This document shows, in pieces, positions 9,250 through 18,488 of a DNA stretch of 64,000 bases. The stretch is from the NCBI RefSeq assembly GCF_017809215.1, contig NZ_CP065424.1, positions 3,194,001 through 3,258,000 of the forward strand. Reading direction: 5' to 3'. Numbering within the stretch: position 1 is the stretch's first letter; each line of letters begins with the position of its first letter. Position numbers and translations under genes: made by a program. Origin of the DNA: Heyndrickxia oleronia. Lineage in GTDB: Bacteria; Bacillota; Bacilli; Bacillales; Bacillaceae_C. The notes under the pieces were generated by a model, which was not told the DNA's origin, ran no database searches, and saw nothing but the letters and a program-made list of their open reading frames with translations.

Positions 9250-10590
9250 TTAGTTCTTCCCCTTCTTTCTGAAGCATGAGATAAAAAATCCATCTCCACC
9301 AAAATCTTGAGGGAAAATTTGCACTCGATTATTGTTAACTAACGGCTGGATCATTTCAGTTAGTTGTAGTGGATATTCTTCGAAATCATTTGCCTCTTTT
9401 AAAAACTCTTGTACATTCCCTTCATTCTCCTCTTTATCAACAGTACATGTACTGTAAACAAGCAAACCACCAGGTTTGACTAAACGTGATGCTTCAATCA
9501 AAATACTTTTTTGAATGGTCTGAAGTGATTGAAGATCCTGTAATGTTTTGCTATATTTTATATCAGGCTTTTTCCTCAACACACCTAAACCTGAGCATGG
9601 CGCATCTACCAATACTCGATCAAAGGATTCACCTTTAAAATTCTCGCTTACCTGCCTACTATCCATTGCCCTAGTTTCAACATTATTTAATCCTAGCCTG
9701 TCCGCATTTTCACTTATTAATTTTATTTTATGCTCATGTAAATCTAATGAAATCACTTTACCTGTTCCATTTAATTTTTCGGCAATATGCGTCGTTTTTC
9801 CTCCAGGAGCTGCACAACAATCTAGAATATTAAGATTCTTAGTTAGGTTCATAGCATAGGCTACTAGCATTGAGCTTTCATCTTGGACTGTTATATAGCC
9901 ATTCTTAAATGCTTGTGACTGGGCAAGGTTTCCCTTTAATGATCTAAGCGATTCAGGAACTAGCGGACTATATTGAATTTCATATCCTTCATCTTCTAAC
10001 ATTTGCTTCACTTTCTCTACTGAAGCTTTAGTCATATTTACTCGTGCTGTTTGTAGAGGGGCTAGAAGATTTGCTTCACACATTTCTTTCGTTTTTTCCA
10101 ATCCAAATTGTTCGGCCCAGCGCTTGACCATCCATTTTGGATGACTAGTCTCAATTGAGATTTTTTCAATTGGATTATGTATCTCCTCTAAAGAAGGGAG
10201 ACCCTTTCTTTGAACAGCTCTTAAAATGCCATTAACCATTCCTGAAATCCCGTGATGTCCTCTTTTCTTGGCAATTTCAACCGCTTCATAAATAACTGCA
10301 CGATCAGGAATTTTATCTAAATAGACCATTTGATATAAAGAAAGCCGTAAAAGTATCTGTACCCAGGTTTCTATTTTCTTATTTATAAATGGTTTTAAGA
10401 AATAATCCAGTGTAAATTTTCTTTGTATTGTTCCATAAGTAATTTCCGTTAATAATCCAATATCAGGACCACTAATAGAATTTCTTTGTATTACGTGGTT
10501 TAAAAGTAAATTACTATAAGCCTGATTTTTCTCAATTGCTTCTAATATTTCAAGCGCTGATTCACGTACATTCTTCTTTTTATTTGCCAT
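9250..10590 (-). CDS. rsmB: 16S rRNA (cytosine-967-C5) methyltransferase
   Basis: A 446-residue methyltransferase acting on 16S rRNA C967 (E. coli numbering). Residues about 1-140 are a NusB-like RNA-binding domain; the C-terminal Rossmann domain has the SAM site LDCCAAPGGKTTHIAEKL, the catalytic VDAPCSGLGVLRKKPD and the second cysteine in YSTCTVDKEENE. Both catalytic cysteines are present. It is one base from fmt. The next gene downstream would be rlmN in Bacillus subtilis but is prpC here. Confidence 0.96.
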   Translation of the reverse strand: MANKKKNVRESALEILEAIEKNQAYSNLLLNHVIQRNSISGPDIGLLTEITYGTIQRKFTLDYFLKPFINKKIETWVQILLRLSLYQMVYLDKIPDRAVIYEAVEIAKKRGHHGISGMVNGILRAVQRKGLPSLEEIHNPIEKISIETSHPKWMVKRWAEQFGLEKTKEMCEANLLAPLQTARVNMTKASVEKVKQMLEDEGYEIQYSPLVPESLRSLKGNLAQSQAFKNGYITVQDESSMLVAYAMNLTKNLNILDCCAAPGGKTTHIAEKLNGTGKVISLDLHEHKIKLISENADRLGLNNVETRAMDSRQVSENFKGESFDRVLVDAPCSGLGVLRKKPDIKYSKTLQDLQSLQTIQKSILIEASRLVKPGGLLVYSTCTVDKEENEGNVQEFLKEANDFEEYPLQLTEMIQPLVNNNRVQIFPQDFGGDGFFISCFRKKGKN

Positions 10591-10591
10591 A

Positions 10592-11536
10592 TTATTCTCC
10601 TAATATTGTTCCAATAGGTAAAGTAGAACCAGTTCCATTCAAAAACTGTTCTCCAGACATCTTTTTCTTTCCTGATGGCTGTAACTCAGTTATCTTTATA
10701 CCTGTTAAATTACCTGTAGCAACGACGATTCCATCCTTCTCTTTTTCTACAATACTACCTGCTGGATGCTGTTCTGATAAAGAAACTTTTTTAGATTCCC
10801 AAATTTTCATGACATTCCCATTAAGTGTTGTATAAGCAACAGGCCATGGGTTTAAACCTCTAATATGGTTGTAAATGTCTTCACCTGTTTTAGACCAGTC
10901 AATTTTTTCCTGTTCACGTTTAATATTTGATGCAAATGTTGCTAGTTCGTGATTCTGTGGAATGGATGTAAGCTCATGATTGATAAGCTTTGGTAATGTA
11001 TCCGATAATAAATTCGCTCCCGCTTTGCTCAATTTAATATGTAAGGTACCCACATTATCTTCCTCTGTAATTGGGACTTCAACTTGACTAATAATATCAC
11101 CAGCATCTAGCTTTTCAGCCATATACATAATTGTTATCCCTGTTTTTTTCTTTCCCTGCATAATTGCATAATGGATTGGTGCACCCCCACGTAGCTCAGG
11201 CAATAATGAGGCATGTACATTAATACAACCAAGCTCAGGAGCATCTAACAAATCCTTTGGCAAAATTTGTCCATATGCTGCAGTAATTACTATATCTGGT
11301 TTTAATTTGATTATGGTATTTAATTCTTCTGATCCACGAAGCTTTTCAGGTTGATAGACAGGGATTTGATGTTTCTCTGCTTCAACCTTGACAGGGGTTG
11401 GAGTAAGTATTCTCTTTCTTCCGACCGGGCGATCTGGTTGTGTAACGACAGCTAATACCTCATACCCGTCTTGTATAATTCTCTCTAATACTGGAACAGA
11501 AAAATCTGGCGTTCCCATAAATACAACTTTTGTCAT
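10592..11536 (-). CDS. fmt: methionyl-tRNA formyltransferase
   Basis: A 314-residue enzyme that formylates initiator methionyl-tRNA using 10-formyltetrahydrofolate. It begins [15 protein letters not shown]; the catalytic region [21 protein letters not shown] and DAGDIISQ lie in the N-terminal formyltransferase domain (about 1-190) and the C-terminal OB-like tRNA-binding domain follows. It overlaps def by 4 bases (ATGA type), so start-formylation and deformylation genes are coupled. Confidence 0.97.
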   Translation of the reverse strand: MTKVVFMGTPDFSVPVLERIIQDGYEVLAVVTQPDRPVGRKRILTPTPVKVEAEKHQIPVYQPEKLRGSEELNTIIKLKPDIVITAAYGQILPKDLLDAPELGCINVHASLLPELRGGAPIHYAIMQGKKKTGITIMYMAEKLDAGDIISQVEVPITEEDNVGTLHIKLSKAGANLLSDTLPKLINHELTSIPQNHELATFASNIKREQEKIDWSKTGEDIYNHIRGLNPWPVAYTTLNGNVMKIWESKKVSLSEQHPAGSIVEKEKDGIVVATGNLTGIKITELQPSGKKKMSGEQFLNGTGSTLPIGTILGE

Positions 11537-12018
11537 TCTCCTTCATACCCTTCTAATTCTTCTTCATCAATATATTTAAGAACTTTTGATGTAAACAAAA
11601 TGCCATGCAAATGATCAATTTCATGCTGAATGGCACGTGCAAGATAATCTTCTGCTTCTAAAAAGAATGTTCTTCCCTTTATATCTTGTGCTTTTACTTT
11701 TACGTAATAGGGACGTGAAACTGTTCCGTATAACCCCGGAAAGCTTAAGCATCCCTCTATATCTGTTTGTTCACCTTTTGTTTCAAGAATCACAGGATTA
11801 ATTAAATTGATTCTACCTGCTTCATCACCGATATCAACTACAGCTATTTGTTGATCAATTCCAACTTGTGGTGCTGCTAATCCTACACCATCTGCTGCTA
11901 GCATCGTATCATACATATTATTGAGTAATGTTTTTAAGTTTTTATCAAATTGCTTTACCGGTTCACATTCTTTTTCAAGAACCTCTGCCGGATGTTTTAC
12001 AATCGTTAGTATCGCCAA
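11533..12018 (-). CDS. def: peptide deformylase
   Basis: A 161-residue metalloenzyme removing the N-formyl group from nascent chains. The three family motifs are present: [18 protein letters not shown] (metal cysteine) and QHEIDHLHG (two histidine ligands and catalytic Glu). Length and the glycine spacing fit the short type close to Bacillus subtilis DefA. It follows priA after a 100-base gap holding twin hairpins, and is translationally coupled to fmt. Confidence 0.97.
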   Translation of the reverse strand: MAILTIVKHPAEVLEKECEPVKQFDKNLKTLLNNMYDTMLAADGVGLAAPQVGIDQQIAVVDIGDEAGRINLINPVILETKGEQTDIEGCLSFPGLYGTVSRPYYVKVKAQDIKGRTFFLEAEDYLARAIQHEIDHLHGILFTSKVLKYIDEEELEGYEGE

Positions 12019-12069
12019 GATGTTACCTCTTTTCCTCTATTCATTCCAGCTCTGTGCAAACACTATTAT

Positions 12070-12122
12070 TTTGGAAAATTATATGGCAAATTTTCTTTGG
12101 AAAATTAAACTGCAAATTTTCC
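12070..12122. repeat. tandem 26-bp AT-rich hairpin pair between priA and def
   Basis: Two copies of a 26-base unit (starts 12070 and 12096), each TTTGGAAAATT-n-GCAAATTTTC, so each unit is itself an inverted repeat (GAAAATT / AATTTTC). The second copy runs into the priA stop. No T run follows on the minus strand, so ordinary termination is not clear. Confidence 0.7.
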
Positions 12123-14527
12123 TACATCATCATATAAGGATTGACATCTATGTTGATGGTTAATCCTTCTGATGTGATTTGTTGTTGGTAATGTTCTAAT
12201 AGATGACGGAGCTGTTGCGTTAAATTTGGTTCCCGTTTGTATTTTATCAAACATTGATATCGATATCTATTATTGATCTTTGGAATCGGTGATGTGGCAG
12301 GTCCTAGTATAATTGCTTCTTTAGATAATTTTGAATGAAGATAGTTCGATATTTTTTCGGTAATCGATACGACCTTCATTAAATCCTCATGACTAACAGT
12401 TATCAATGCAAGATAATAAAATGGTGGATAGGAGCCCAATTTTCTCATCATCATTTCTTTTTTATAAAAATGATCATAATCCTGCTTTCCAGCAAGCTCG
12501 ACACTATAATGTTCCGGAGTATACGTTTGAATCACGACTTCACCGGCTAAGTGATGTCTACCTGCTCTTCCACTCACCTGTGTTAATAATTGAAAGGTTT
12601 TTTCTGAAGCACGAAAGTCTGGTAAATGCAGCATCGTATCAGCACTTAATACACCTACAAGAGTAATATTAGGAAAATCAAGCCCCTTTGCAATCATTTG
12701 TGTTCCTAATAAAATATCTGCCTTTCCCTCCTGGAATTGTTGTAGTAATCTTTCATGTGCTCCTTTTCGACTTGTTGTATCTACATCCATCCGGATCACT
12801 TTAGCCTCTGGTAGGAGTTTTGCTAATTCCTCTTCTACTTTTTGTGTTCCAGTACCAAAGTATCGAATATGCTCACTATCACACTCTGGACAAACAGATG
12901 GAACACTGGCTTCGTATCCACAGTAATGACATTTCATCTGACTAGTAAAACGATGATAGGTAAGGCTAATTTCACAATGAGGGCATTGTAGAACATAACC
13001 ACAATCACGACACATCACAAATGAAGAATGACCTCGTCGATTTAAAAAAAGGACAGTCTGTTCCTTTTTAGATAGACGATCCTGTAGCTTTTCAAATAGT
13101 TCTCTTGAAAACATAGAGCGATTACCTTCGCGAAGCTCTTCCCTCATATCCACAATTGAAACAGAAGGCAATGCTTGGTTATTCATTCTTTTTTTCATGG
13201 AAAGTAGTGTATAAACACCCTTTTGGGATCTTGCAAATGACTCTAGTGAAGGAGTTGCACTCCCTAGTATTACCGGGCATTGATGAAGCTTTCCGCGGTA
13301 AATGGCGATATCCCTAGCATGATAACGAGGATTTTCTTCTTGCTTATAACTATTTTCATGCTCTTCATCAATAATAATAATCCCTAGGTTTTCAAACGGA
13401 GCAAATATAGCCGATCTTGCTCCAACCACCACCCTTGCTTCCTTACGTTCAATTTTTCTCCATTCATCATACTTTTCTCCAATGGACAACCCACTATGAA
13501 GGACAGCGACATCATTCCCAAACCGTCCTTTAAATCGTTCAACCATTTGTGGGGTTAAAGAAATTTCAGGCACAAGTACGATCGCCTCTTTTCCTTTGTC
13601 TAGCACACTTTGAATAGACTGTAAATAGACTTCCGTCTTCCCACTACCAGTAACCCCATTTAATAGGAACGTTTCTTGATAGTTGCCTTCAATGGAACGA
13701 ATAATTGGCTCCATTGCCATTGACTGCTCCTCTGTCAATTGAAAAGGTTTAGTTTTCTCAAAGATTCGATGTTCATAAGGATCACGATATTCCTCTTTAT
13801 TTTCTTCTTGAAAGTAACCTTTGCTTATTAATGAACGTATAGTAGTAGGAGCTACACCTGTAACTTCTTGTACCTGCTTAACAGGTATATACTCATTTCC
13901 ATTCTGGAGAAAATATTCTAATACTTTTTTTTGTTTTAAAGCATTTTGTGAAAGACCTTCAATTGTTTGAAGAAGTTCTTCATTTGTTAATAGACACTTA
14001 ATTACACGTATTGTTTTTTTATTCGCTTTATTTTTTACTAAATATTTTATTTCAACTGTTCCATTTTTTATTTCCTGCTGTAGTAGTGGAAGGAGTTTTC
14101 TTTCGGAAGCAGCATCCCATTTCAGTTCCATTTTATTTCCAAATATTTCATCCAAAAATGGATTAGTCCTATCATCAATACGTTTAAACACCTTCTCATA
14201 TTTTGCTTTCATAGCTGCTGGTAACATTGCTTGATATGCAGATATTTTCAAGCATAATACTTGTTCGGATAACCATTTACCAAGATTTAATAATTCTTCG
14301 TTTAATACTGGATATATATCCAATGGTTCATGAATTGACTTTAATTTCATTACTTCAGTGTGTTCTTTTAATTCAATTATGAATCCTTGGATTAATCGTG
14401 GACCAAAAGGAACAGACACCCTCATACCAGGTTGGATAAACTCCTCCCATTGTTCAGGAACAAGATAATCAAATAATTTATCTGTATTCATTGTAGGAAC
14501 ATCTACAATTACACTTGCTATTCGCAT
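12122..14527 (-). CDS. priA: primosomal replication restart helicase PriA
   Basis: An 801-residue 3'-to-5' DNA helicase that reloads the replisome at stalled forks. An N-terminal DNA-binding domain precedes the helicase core with GVTGSGKTEVYL (Walker A), DEEH (Walker B) and GSATPSLES. The zinc region CRDCGYVLQCPHC ... CHYCGYEASVPSVCPEC supplies the cysteine pairs, and the second RecA lobe has GTQMIAKGLDFPN and SGRAGR. Full family length. It overlaps the end of coaBC by 10 bases. Confidence 0.97.
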   Translation of the reverse strand: MRIASVIVDVPTMNTDKLFDYLVPEQWEEFIQPGMRVSVPFGPRLIQGFIIELKEHTEVMKLKSIHEPLDIYPVLNEELLNLGKWLSEQVLCLKISAYQAMLPAAMKAKYEKVFKRIDDRTNPFLDEIFGNKMELKWDAASERKLLPLLQQEIKNGTVEIKYLVKNKANKKTIRVIKCLLTNEELLQTIEGLSQNALKQKKVLEYFLQNGNEYIPVKQVQEVTGVAPTTIRSLISKGYFQEENKEEYRDPYEHRIFEKTKPFQLTEEQSMAMEPIIRSIEGNYQETFLLNGVTGSGKTEVYLQSIQSVLDKGKEAIVLVPEISLTPQMVERFKGRFGNDVAVLHSGLSIGEKYDEWRKIERKEARVVVGARSAIFAPFENLGIIIIDEEHENSYKQEENPRYHARDIAIYRGKLHQCPVILGSATPSLESFARSQKGVYTLLSMKKRMNNQALPSVSIVDMREELREGNRSMFSRELFEKLQDRLSKKEQTVLFLNRRGHSSFVMCRDCGYVLQCPHCEISLTYHRFTSQMKCHYCGYEASVPSVCPECDSEHIRYFGTGTQKVEEELAKLLPEAKVIRMDVDTTSRKGAHERLLQQFQEGKADILLGTQMIAKGLDFPNITLVGVLSADTMLHLPDFRASEKTFQLLTQVSGRAGRHHLAGEVVIQTYTPEHYSVELAGKQDYDHFYKKEMMMRKLGSYPPFYYLALITVSHEDLMKVVSITEKISNYLHSKLSKEAIILGPATSPIPKINNRYRYQCLIKYKREPNLTQQLRHLLEHYQQQITSEGLTINIDVNPYMMM

Positions 14528-15732
14528 ACTTGATCACTCTTTTTAATTTCCTGAATCACTTCATCAAGAATCGCTTTTGCTGTTTCATTTTTACTTAAGA
14601 GTGGTAGCGCTCTTTTTGTATGATTCTTTTTATACATAGTGACAATATTCGTATCCCCAGCAAACCCTGCCCCTTCTTTACTTACATCATTGGCTACAAT
14701 CATATCGGCATTTTTTCGTTCTAGTTTACCCCAAGCATATTCATCAACTTTTTCAGTTTCTGCCGCAAATCCTACTAAATATGGTTTATCCTGTTTTAAA
14801 CCTAATTCTTTTAATATATCTTTCGTACGCTCTAATTCAATAACTAAATTTCCTTCTTTTTTCTTCATTTTTTGTGAAAAAACTTCTTTTGGACGATAAT
14901 CAGCTACTGCTGCACTTTTAATGACAATATCTGCATGTTTATAGTTCTTCATTACTGCTTCAAACATATCCTGTGCACTCACAATTGGAACATGCACTAC
15001 TTGATCTGGTATTTTTAAGCCTACATCACCTGAAACAAGAATAACTTGCGCTCCCATTTTCACTGCTTCCTCTGCAAGAGCATAACCCATTTTACCAGAG
15101 GATCGATTTGTTAAATAACGCACGGGATCGATAATCTCTTTTGTTGGGCCTGCAGTAATAAGAATGGTTTTCCCTTTTAACTCTTGCTTTGATTCTTTAA
15201 AGTACTCACCTAATAATTGAACCACTTTCTCAGGTTCTTCTAAACGTCCTTTACCTACATAGCCACAGGCTAGATAGCCTTCACTAGGCTCCACAAATTG
15301 ATATCCAAAGTCAGCCAATATAGTAATATTTCTTTTTACTGCTGGATGGTCATACATATGTACATTCATCGCAGGGGCAATCCATATTGGTGCTGTTGTT
15401 GCTAATAATGTTGTTGAAATCATATCATCAGCAATCCCGTTCGCTAATTTTCCAATAATATTCGCTGTTGCAGGGGCAATAAGAACTAAATCCGCCCAAT
15501 CTGCTAAATCTATATGTGCGATGACTTCAGAATTTTTTTCATCAAAAGTATCCGTATATACATCATTTCTTGAAAGTGCTTGAAAAGTTAAAGGTGTGAC
15601 AAACTGGCATGCTGACTTACTCATAATCACTTTTACCTTCGCACCTGCCTGCGTTAACTTACTTGTTAATGCTGCTGCCTTATATACTGCTATTCCACCA
15701 GTTACACACAATAATATCTTTTTGCCTATCAT
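14518..15732 (-). CDS. coaBC: bifunctional phosphopantothenoylcysteine decarboxylase / phosphopantothenate-cysteine ligase
   Basis: A 404-residue coenzyme A pathway enzyme. The N-terminal flavoprotein CoaC half (about 1-190) has the catalytic histidine region VIAHIDLADWADLVLIAPATANIIGK, the PAMNVHMYDHPA substrate motif and the CGYVGKGRLEEP flap with its cysteine. The C-terminal CoaB half has ITAGPTKEIIDPVRYLTNRSSGKMG and the lysine-rich QKMKKKEG stretch. It precedes priA with a 10-base overlap. A TATAAT at 15886-15891 (minus strand) is a possible -10 for this operon, without a good -35. Confidence 0.97.
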   Translation of the reverse strand: MIGKKILLCVTGGIAVYKAAALTSKLTQAGAKVKVIMSKSACQFVTPLTFQALSRNDVYTDTFDEKNSEVIAHIDLADWADLVLIAPATANIIGKLANGIADDMISTTLLATTAPIWIAPAMNVHMYDHPAVKRNITILADFGYQFVEPSEGYLACGYVGKGRLEEPEKVVQLLGEYFKESKQELKGKTILITAGPTKEIIDPVRYLTNRSSGKMGYALAEEAVKMGAQVILVSGDVGLKIPDQVVHVPIVSAQDMFEAVMKNYKHADIVIKSAAVADYRPKEVFSQKMKKKEGNLVIELERTKDILKELGLKQDKPYLVGFAAETEKVDEYAWGKLERKNADMIVANDVSKEGAGFAGDTNIVTMYKKNHTKRALPLLSKNETAKAILDEVIQEIKKSDQVCE

Positions 15733-15924
15733 GACTATTCCTCCATTTAAGCATTGTTCTTATATTATGAATGATTTTGTTCCTAGTTAAAAGAATCCTG
15801 TCTTTGTAATAACTAATTTTCGAGAATAAATGTCCTTTTAATTAGCTCTATCATCAATAACTAACTACTTTAAGATATTTACTCTATTATAAATAGCAGT
15901 CTAGTCCAAGAAAAGAGATTAAAC

Positions 15925-16300
15925 AAGAAAAGCCGTTTTCATATATTTGTTGCTTTTGGGTAAAACCATACTGCAGGCTTTTACACCTAATAAAGAATTC
16001 AGAGCTATCTTATGTAGTTTTCAGCTCTTTTCTCGAGAAATGAAAGGGGATTGCTGTGTGAATCGGTTCATTCACGGCATTCAATCGATCGCTTTCGTTA
16101 CCGCGCTCACACTTTTTCCTCCTTCTCGGTAATCTATCGCTCACTTTCGTTACCGCGCTCAATCTATTTTCTCCTTCACGGTAATCTATCGATCGCTTTT
16201 GTTACCGTACCCACTCAATTTTCTCCTTCATGGTAATGATACGTTCAACTTATGACTTCAAACTTTACACTTTATAGCAACAATGTTTGAGAAAAGTGCT
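15925..16300 (+). repeat. dispersed non-coding element, copy 1 (interrupted by 52-bp array)
   Basis: The left part reads GCCGTTTTCATATATTTG then TTGCTTTTG, GGCTTTTACACCTAATAAAG and CAGCTCTTTTCTC; the right part ends AACAATGTTTGAGAAAAG. The same blocks in the same order occur at 41836-42040, and part of them in inverse orientation at 46890-46980. CTCTTTTCTC and GAGAAAAG at the two inner ends form an inverted pair. In this copy the 52-bp tandem array lies between the blocks. Located just beyond the rpoZ terminator. Confidence 0.65.
16076..16235. repeat. three-unit 52-bp tandem array
   Basis: Three units with exact 52-base spacing: the anchor CGTTACCG starts at 16096, 16148 and 16200 (the last has T for C). 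Each unit contains TTACCG and CGGTAA as an inverted pair, plus ATCGATCG or a variant. Contiguous with no unique spacers, so not a CRISPR. Confidence 0.85.
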
Positions 16301-16301
16301 T

Positions 16302-16337
16302 AAAAAAGAAAAAACAACCTATTTGATAGGTTGTTTT
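16302..16337 (-). terminator. rpoZ terminator
   Basis: A perfect 12-bp stem AAAACAACCTAT / ATAGGTTGTTTT with a 3-base loop, followed on the minus strand by TTTTTCTTTTTT, ends about ten bases after the rpoZ stop. Confidence 0.92.
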
Positions 16338-16344
16338 CACCTTA

Positions 16345-16557
16345 TTATGCTTGTTCCTTGTCTGTATTAGTTTTCATTACTAATGTTTTCGCATAGATTT
16401 CTTCAAGTGCTTTTCCTACATATTTTTGCGAAACAAAATGATCAAGCGTTTCTTTTCCATCTTCCTGAAGATTCCGTGCACGCTTAGCTGCTACAGATAC
16501 TAAGGAATATTTTGAATCAATAATTTTAAGTAATTTGTCAATAGAAGGATATAACAT
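16345..16557 (-). CDS. rpoZ: RNA polymerase omega subunit
   Basis: A 70-residue subunit that assists folding and assembly of the beta-prime subunit. [30 protein letters not shown] is the omega core (positions 1-30), with [10 protein letters not shown] in the second helix. The start was set at MLYPSID, one base past the gmk stop, with GGAGG inside the end of gmk; the open frame upstream to 16668 only overlaps gmk. The gmk-rpoZ pairing is standard. Confidence 0.96.
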   Translation of the reverse strand: MLYPSIDKLLKIIDSKYSLVSVAAKRARNLQEDGKETLDHFVSQKYVGKALEEIYAKTLVMKTNTDKEQA

Positions 16558-16558
16558 A

Positions 16559-17448
<890 letters not shown>

Positions 17449-17505
17449 CATAATCCCCTACCAACTAATAGTCTATTTTGACCCGATAATGAAAGATTAA
17501 ACTCT

Positions 17506-18381
17506 TTATTCAATATTTTGTACTTGCTCCCTCATTTTCTCCAATGTAGTTTTTAAATCTACTACTAACGCAGCAATTTGAGAGTGATTTGCTTTTGAAC
17601 CAATCGTGTTAACTTCTCTGTTCATTTCTTGCATCATGAAATCAAGTTTTCTTCCAATCGGTTCCTTTAACGATAATATATTTTTAAATTGAGAAATATG
17701 ACTTTCCAATCTAGTTATTTCTTCATTAATATCTGCTTTGTCTGCAAATATCCCCACTTCTGTTAATACTCTAGATTCGTCAATTATGCCTACCGTAAAT
17801 TCCTTTATTCTTTTTTCCAATCTTACTTGATATTGTTCGATAACAGTTGGTGCAAATCCTTTTACCTTTTCAAGAAGTTCCTCAAAACGATTTAACTGGT
17901 TCGTTAGATCTTTTTGGAGTTCATTTCCTTCTATTTCTCTCATGCTCATTAATTGATGAACTGCTTCAGATACTGCCTCGATAACAAGATGATTAACCTC
18001 TTCATTTTCATCTTCTTTTTCTACAATTTCAAGTAAATTATCATTAGATAATAGATCCTCTAAGTGAATTTCCTCAGCAATATCATATCTCTTCTTTAAT
18101 TGGTTTATAAACTGATAATAATCATCAAGCAATTTCCAGTCAATATGTAAACTTCTATGTGTCAATCCTTCACCATCAATGGTTACAAAGACTTCAATTC
18201 TTCCTCTATTCACATATTCCCCGATTTTCTTTCTTATTTTATCATCAATTTTCATTAATTGTCTTGGCATTCGCATATTTATTTCACAATATCGGTGATT
18301 CACAGATTTTATCTCAACTGTTACTCCAAATAGAGAGGATTCTTTTTTACTACTCCCATACCCCGTCATACTATAAACCAA
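17506..18381 (-). CDS. yloC: YicC/YloC family endoribonuclease
   Basis: About 292 residues. SMTGYGSS at the N-terminus and the conserved SVNHRYCEINMRMPRQL and the C-terminal GRKLDFMMQEMNREVNTIGSKA identify the YicC family, for which endoribonuclease activity has been reported in E. coli and other bacteria. The start is uncertain: a TTG at 18381 giving MVYSMTGYG has AAGGGA about ten bases before it and matches the expected length, while ATG at 18369 and GTG at 18390 are alternatives. First gene before remA and gmk. Confidence 0.9.
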   Translation of the reverse strand: MVYSMTGYGSSKKESSLFGVTVEIKSVNHRYCEINMRMPRQLMKIDDKIRKKIGEYVNRGRIEVFVTIDGEGLTHRSLHIDWKLLDDYYQFINQLKKRYDIAEEIHLEDLLSNDNLLEIVEKEDENEEVNHLVIEAVSEAVHQLMSMREIEGNELQKDLTNQLNRFEELLEKVKGFAPTVIEQYQVRLEKRIKEFTVGIIDESRVLTEVGIFADKADINEEITRLESHISQFKNILSLKEPIGRKLDFMMQEMNREVNTIGSKANHSQIAALVVDLKTTLEKMREQVQNIE

Positions 18382-18441
18382 TACAATCACATCCCTTGTC
18401 CTATTTGGAAATGTATTTACAAAGTATATGTAATGCAAAAG

Positions 18442-18472
18442 AAAGGTAATAGAGTGACACTCTATTACCTTT
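18442..18472 (-). terminator. long palindromic hairpin after the Ca2+ ATPase gene
   Basis: A 15-bp perfect inverted repeat (AAAGGTAATAGAGTG / CACTCTATTACCTTT) around a single central base lies about 16 bases past the ATPase stop; the minus strand continues CTTTTGC, a poor T run. Likely terminator or RNA-stabilising hairpin. Confidence 0.7.
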
Positions 18473-18488
18473 GGAATTATATCATATA

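Larger units (their letters stand above)
15733..16301. other. gene-free interval between coaBC and rpoZ
   Basis: About 570 bases with no supportable gene. It holds, from left to right, the presumed coaBC promoter region (TATAAT on the minus strand at 15886-15891), the left module of the dispersed element (about 15925-16040), a three-unit 52-bp tandem array (about 16076-16235), and the right module of the same element (about 16240-16300). Short open frames through the array are repeat-derived and not gene-like. Confidence 0.7.

Noticed and set aside
16051..16236. Short plus-strand open frames of about 60 codons
   Set aside because: They run through the 52-bp tandem array, have no ribosome binding site and no family resemblance.
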